Source: an uncultured bacterium
GTDB taxonomy: Bacteria > Planctomycetota > Phycisphaerae > Phycisphaerales > SM1A02
Reading direction: 5' to 3'
NCBI GenBank assembly: GCA_903861235.1
Contig: CAIOTP010000040.1
Location: forward strand, 1-10,211
Length of the DNA: 10,211 nucleotides
Shown: positions 7,990 to 10,211 of the stretch, one piece after another
Layout: every line of letters starts with the position of its first letter
Numbering within the stretch: the first letter of the stretch is position 1
Translations under genes and position numbers: made by a program
Notes under the pieces: model-generated
What the model was told of the DNA's origin: nothing
The model's input: the letters and a program-made list of their open reading frames with translations, nothing else
Database searches by the model: none

Positions 7990-9374
7990 CGCAGGCCCAC
8001 CAGCCGGGCCAGCGGAGCCACCGGCAGGTCCGCCTCGGGTCCGCCCTGCCCCGTGACGGCGGCGGCCGCTGCGTAGCCGCTTCGCACGGCGCCCTCCATG
8101 GTGGCCGGCCAGCCGGTGTCGCACCAGTCACCCGCCAGGAGCAGGTTGTCGATGCCGCCACGGGGATCCGGCCTCGCACCCGGACGCAGCGCCGCGAAGC
8201 CCGGCACGGCGGCGAAGGTGGCACGCCGCTCCTTCACGCTCCGGATCTCGGTCGGCTCCAGTCCGGCGGCTCGCGGGCAGGCCCAGGCCACATCCGCGTG
8301 CACACGGCGGCCGATCTCCGCCTCGTCCAGATCCATCCAGGCCGCGGCACCCGAGATCACCGCGTGCACGTGCTGGCGTCCTGCTCCATCCGTGCCCTTG
8401 TCGAAGAGCCACTGCGTGCCTCGCCCCGGCAGCACCAGGTGCGGCGTCTCGAGCACACGCACCGGGTAGTTCAGATGCACGCCCAGGATCGGGCTCACCT
8501 GGATCTCGCCCAGCCGCTGCAGACGGCGGTCCGCCGACTTCATGGCCGGCGAGCAGAGTCGATCGAGACGGTCGAAGGGCACGGCGCTGATCACGGCGGC
8601 CCCCTCCACCAGCCCCTCGTCCGTCACCACGCCGGTCACGCGACGGCCGTCGAAGGCGATCGACTGCGCGCTCACCCCCAGCCGCAGCTGCCCGCCCACC
8701 TTCGCCAGCATCGCCTCCGCCGGGTCGTAGAGCTGCAGCAGCGGCACCGTGCTCAGGCCCATGGCGCTGGCGAAACGGTGGCCGAGGAACCCCTCCTGGA
8801 AGACCTGCATGGCGAAGGGCGCGTCCACCTGGTCGGACGGCAGGTTGCAGGCGCTGACCACCACGGGTTCCCAGAACATCTCTCGCGCTCGCGGCGTCTG
8901 GCCCGTCGCCTGAAGAAAGGCGCCGAAGGTGCGACCCCGCCATGCCAGCCGGCCGGCGAATCCCATGCGCATGAGCCGCCACATGGCCCGCGCCACCGCC
9001 AGCTTGTCCTTCAGGGTCAGCAGCCGCATGCGCAGGAACGAGCCGGTGAACTGCCCTGGCGCCGGAAGCCAGCCGGCCTCCAGGCGATCGGGTTCGTGCG
9101 GCGGATGGGCCCACCAGGTGACCGGGTGCCAGTCGATCCGCTCCAGCACCCCCAGCCGCCGGTAGAGGTCCAGCAGGTTGGTGCAGCAGCCCATGGCCAC
9201 ATGCTGGCAGTTGTCGAGCACCTGCCCCGAGCGGGGATCCACGAAGCTGGTGGCGCGGCCACCCAGCTTGCGACGCGTCTCGATCACCACCGGTCGACGG
9301 CCCGACTCGGCCACGCGCAACGCCGCCGCGATGCCGGCGATGCCGCCGCCGATCACCACCACGTCCGCGCTCAC
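7986..9374 (-). CDS. hpnE: Squalene-associated FAD-dependent desaturase (HpnE)
   Basis: Predicted to convert hydroxysqualene to squalene, the third step of the HpnD-HpnC-HpnE pathway, probably at the membrane face. The 462-residue flavoprotein opens with an FAD-binding Rossmann motif (VIGGGIAGIAAALR, 7-20), Glu32 at the end of the second strand, and KLGGRATSF at 36-44. The next hallmark is DNCQHVAMGCCTNLLDLYRRLG (54-75), close to the DNGQHV..G pattern of HpnE proteins. The C-terminal FAD motif is LLLAGDWCDTGWPATMEGAV at 411-430. The start is GTG at 9374, preceded by GAGG (9382-9385) with a 7-base spacer, and overlapping the stop of the upstream synthase as GTGA. A 19-residue longer frame was rejected because it would precede the beta strand that begins the Rossmann fold. 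Phytoene-desaturase-like relatives in C30 carotenoid synthesis are the main alternative. The neighbouring synthase supports HpnE. Confidence 0.88.
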   Translation of the reverse strand: MSADVVVIGGGIAGIAAALRVAESGRRPVVIETRRKLGGRATSFVDPRSGQVLDNCQHVAMGCCTNLLDLYRRLGVLERIDWHPVTWWAHPPHEPDRLEAGWLPAPGQFTGSFLRMRLLTLKDKLAVARAMWRLMRMGFAGRLAWRGRTFGAFLQATGQTPRAREMFWEPVVVSACNLPSDQVDAPFAMQVFQEGFLGHRFASAMGLSTVPLLQLYDPAEAMLAKVGGQLRLGVSAQSIAFDGRRVTGVVTDEGLVEGAAVISAVPFDRLDRLCSPAMKSADRRLQRLGEIQVSPILGVHLNYPVRVLETPHLVLPGRGTQWLFDKGTDGAGRQHVHAVISGAAAWMDLDEAEIGRRVHADVAWACPRAAGLEPTEIRSVKERRATFAAVPGFAALRPGARPDPRGGIDNLLLAGDWCDTGWPATMEGAVRSGYAAAAAVTGQGGPEADLPVAPLARLVGLR

Positions 9375-10211
9375 GCCGCCGCCTCGCCGCGCATGCGGCT
9401 GGCTCGCCAGGCGATGAGCGCCTTCCGCCACCCCGGAAGCCGCGCACGCCCAGCCACCGCCAGACGGGGCTCACGCTCGAGGCGACCGAGGATCCCTCGA
9501 TAGATGCTGGTCATGGCCCAGAGCGTGGGCAGACAGTCGGGCGTGATCATCCGGTCCAGCGGCTCGCTCCGGCGGTAGTGCGCGTCCGCCCGCTCGCACT
9601 GGGCTCGCAGGAACTCGGCACACCGGTCGGGCGGCTCCCAGGCACGCAACGCGTCCGGCGAGAGTTCCATGGCCAGGTAGTCCTGCAGCGGCAGGTAGCA
9701 CCGCCCCTGGTCGAGATCCTCGCGCAGGTCACGCAGGATGTTGGTGAGCTGGAAGGCGATGCCGCGGTCCACCGCCAGCCGCGGCGCCTCCGGATCCTGG
9801 AACCCCCAGACCCGGATGCAGACCAGCCCCACCGTGCCGGCGACGCGGTAGCAGAACTCCCGCAAAGCCTCCCAGGTCTCGAAGCGTGCGGGCTCCAGAT
9901 CGCCCCACTGTCCCGCCAGCATGTCGTGAAACTCGACCGGCTGCAGGTCGAAGCGACGGACCGCCTCCGCCAGCGCCACCATGCAGGGCTCGGCGGAGTC
10001 CGGCTCGCCCTTGAACGCCGCATCGGTGGCGGCGCGGAATCGCTGCATGCGCCGTTCCCGCTCCTGGCGATCCGGGCCCGCCTCGTCGGCCAGGTCGTCC
10101 GCCTGGCGCATCCATGCGTAGACGGCGTACATGGCCCAGCGACGGTCCTGCGGCGTGAGGCGCAGGCCCCACCAGAAGTTCCGGGCACGGCTCCGCGTGA
10201 CGCTCTCGCAA
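9371..10211 (-). CDS. hpnD: Squalene/phytoene synthase family protein, HpnD-like presqualene diphosphate synthase (N-terminus cut)
   Basis: Predicted to condense two farnesyl diphosphates head-to-head into presqualene diphosphate. The frame is open to the right window edge, and 279 residues are visible, so only a short N-terminus is missing. Fragment residues 1-26 already match the family (CESVTRSRARNFWWGLRLTP); the ATG at 10132 is therefore internal and not the start. The first aspartate motif is DDLAD at 38-42, after MYAVYAWMRQA. The second is DLRED at 161-165, within QLTNILRDLRED...GRCYLP. These bind the Mg-diphosphates. The spacing and the YAWMRQADDLADE region fit HpnD-type rather than HpnC-type proteins, though the call between HpnD, HpnC and phytoene synthase rests on memory of motifs. 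It is the first gene seen of the run with hpnE and queG; its TGA overlaps the hpnE GTG by 4 bases. Confidence 0.85.
   Translation of the reverse strand, partial: CESVTRSRARNFWWGLRLTPQDRRWAMYAVYAWMRQADDLADEAGPDRQERERRMQRFRAATDAAFKGEPDSAEPCMVALAEAVRRFDLQPVEFHDMLAGQWGDLEPARFETWEALREFCYRVAGTVGLVCIRVWGFQDPEAPRLAVDRGIAFQLTNILRDLREDLDQGRCYLPLQDYLAMELSPDALRAWEPPDRCAEFLRAQCERADAHYRRSEPLDRMITPDCLPTLWAMTSIYRGILGRLEREPRLAVAGRARLPGWRKALIAWRASRMRGEAAA

Noticed and set aside
7037..8224. Minus-strand open frame overlapping queG in another frame.
   Set aside because: The translation is Arg/Gly-rich without motifs, and it is out of frame with the intact iron-sulfur motifs of QueG.
7911..9503. Plus-strand open frame of about 530 codons opposite hpnE.
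   Set aside because: The translation is rich in Arg, His and Gln with no recognisable domain, while the opposite strand encodes an HpnE protein with intact FAD motifs.

Overview
The window is very GC-rich, almost fully coding DNA, with no gene-free stretch longer than about 100 bases. No rRNA, tRNA, CRISPR array, insertion sequence or phage gene was seen. Four things point to a planctomycete, perhaps of the Phycisphaerae: an exported protein with a lone CX4CH heme-like motif, a TPR-sulfotransferase fusion, an HpnD/HpnE-type squalene pathway, and a large NAD-dependent glutamate dehydrogenase. This placement is inferred from gene content, since no marker gene is present.

Layout. (1) Bases 2-1552 (+) hold the C-terminal 516 residues of a large NAD-glutamate dehydrogenase whose N-terminus lies outside. 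(2) Bases 1556-4036 (-) hold a two-gene unit: a xylose isomerase-like TIM-barrel sugar isomerase/epimerase, then a TPR-sulfotransferase 24 bases downstream. Its last stop codon lies 3 bases from that of the dehydrogenase (convergent). (3) Bases 4037-4129 are a short divergent intergenic region with a perfect 7-base inverted repeat at its centre. (4) Bases 4130-7034 (+) hold two exported proteins of unknown function: a secreted protein with duplicated SH3-like segments and a CX4CH motif, and a 500-residue helical/coiled-coil lipoprotein with an Ala/Pro/Asp-rich tail. (5) Bases 7042-10211 (-) hold a tightly packed run of a squalene/presqualene synthase (cut by the window edge), an HpnE-type FAD-dependent desaturase and a QueG epoxyqueuosine reductase. 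Both junctions are 4-base GTGA start/stop overlaps.

How the genes work together. HpnD and HpnE act in the bacterial route from farnesyl diphosphate through presqualene diphosphate and hydroxysqualene to squalene, the precursor of hopanoids and some C30 carotenoids. The HpnC partner is not in the window and may lie beyond the right edge. QueG performs the last step of tRNA queuosine synthesis and appears to be translationally coupled to the squalene genes, with no obvious metabolic link. The isomerase and sulfotransferase could both act on carbohydrate, but the sequence does not fix a substrate. The exported pair is the least explained part of the window and the best candidate for something undescribed. 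I see no clear sign of a defence system or mobile element.
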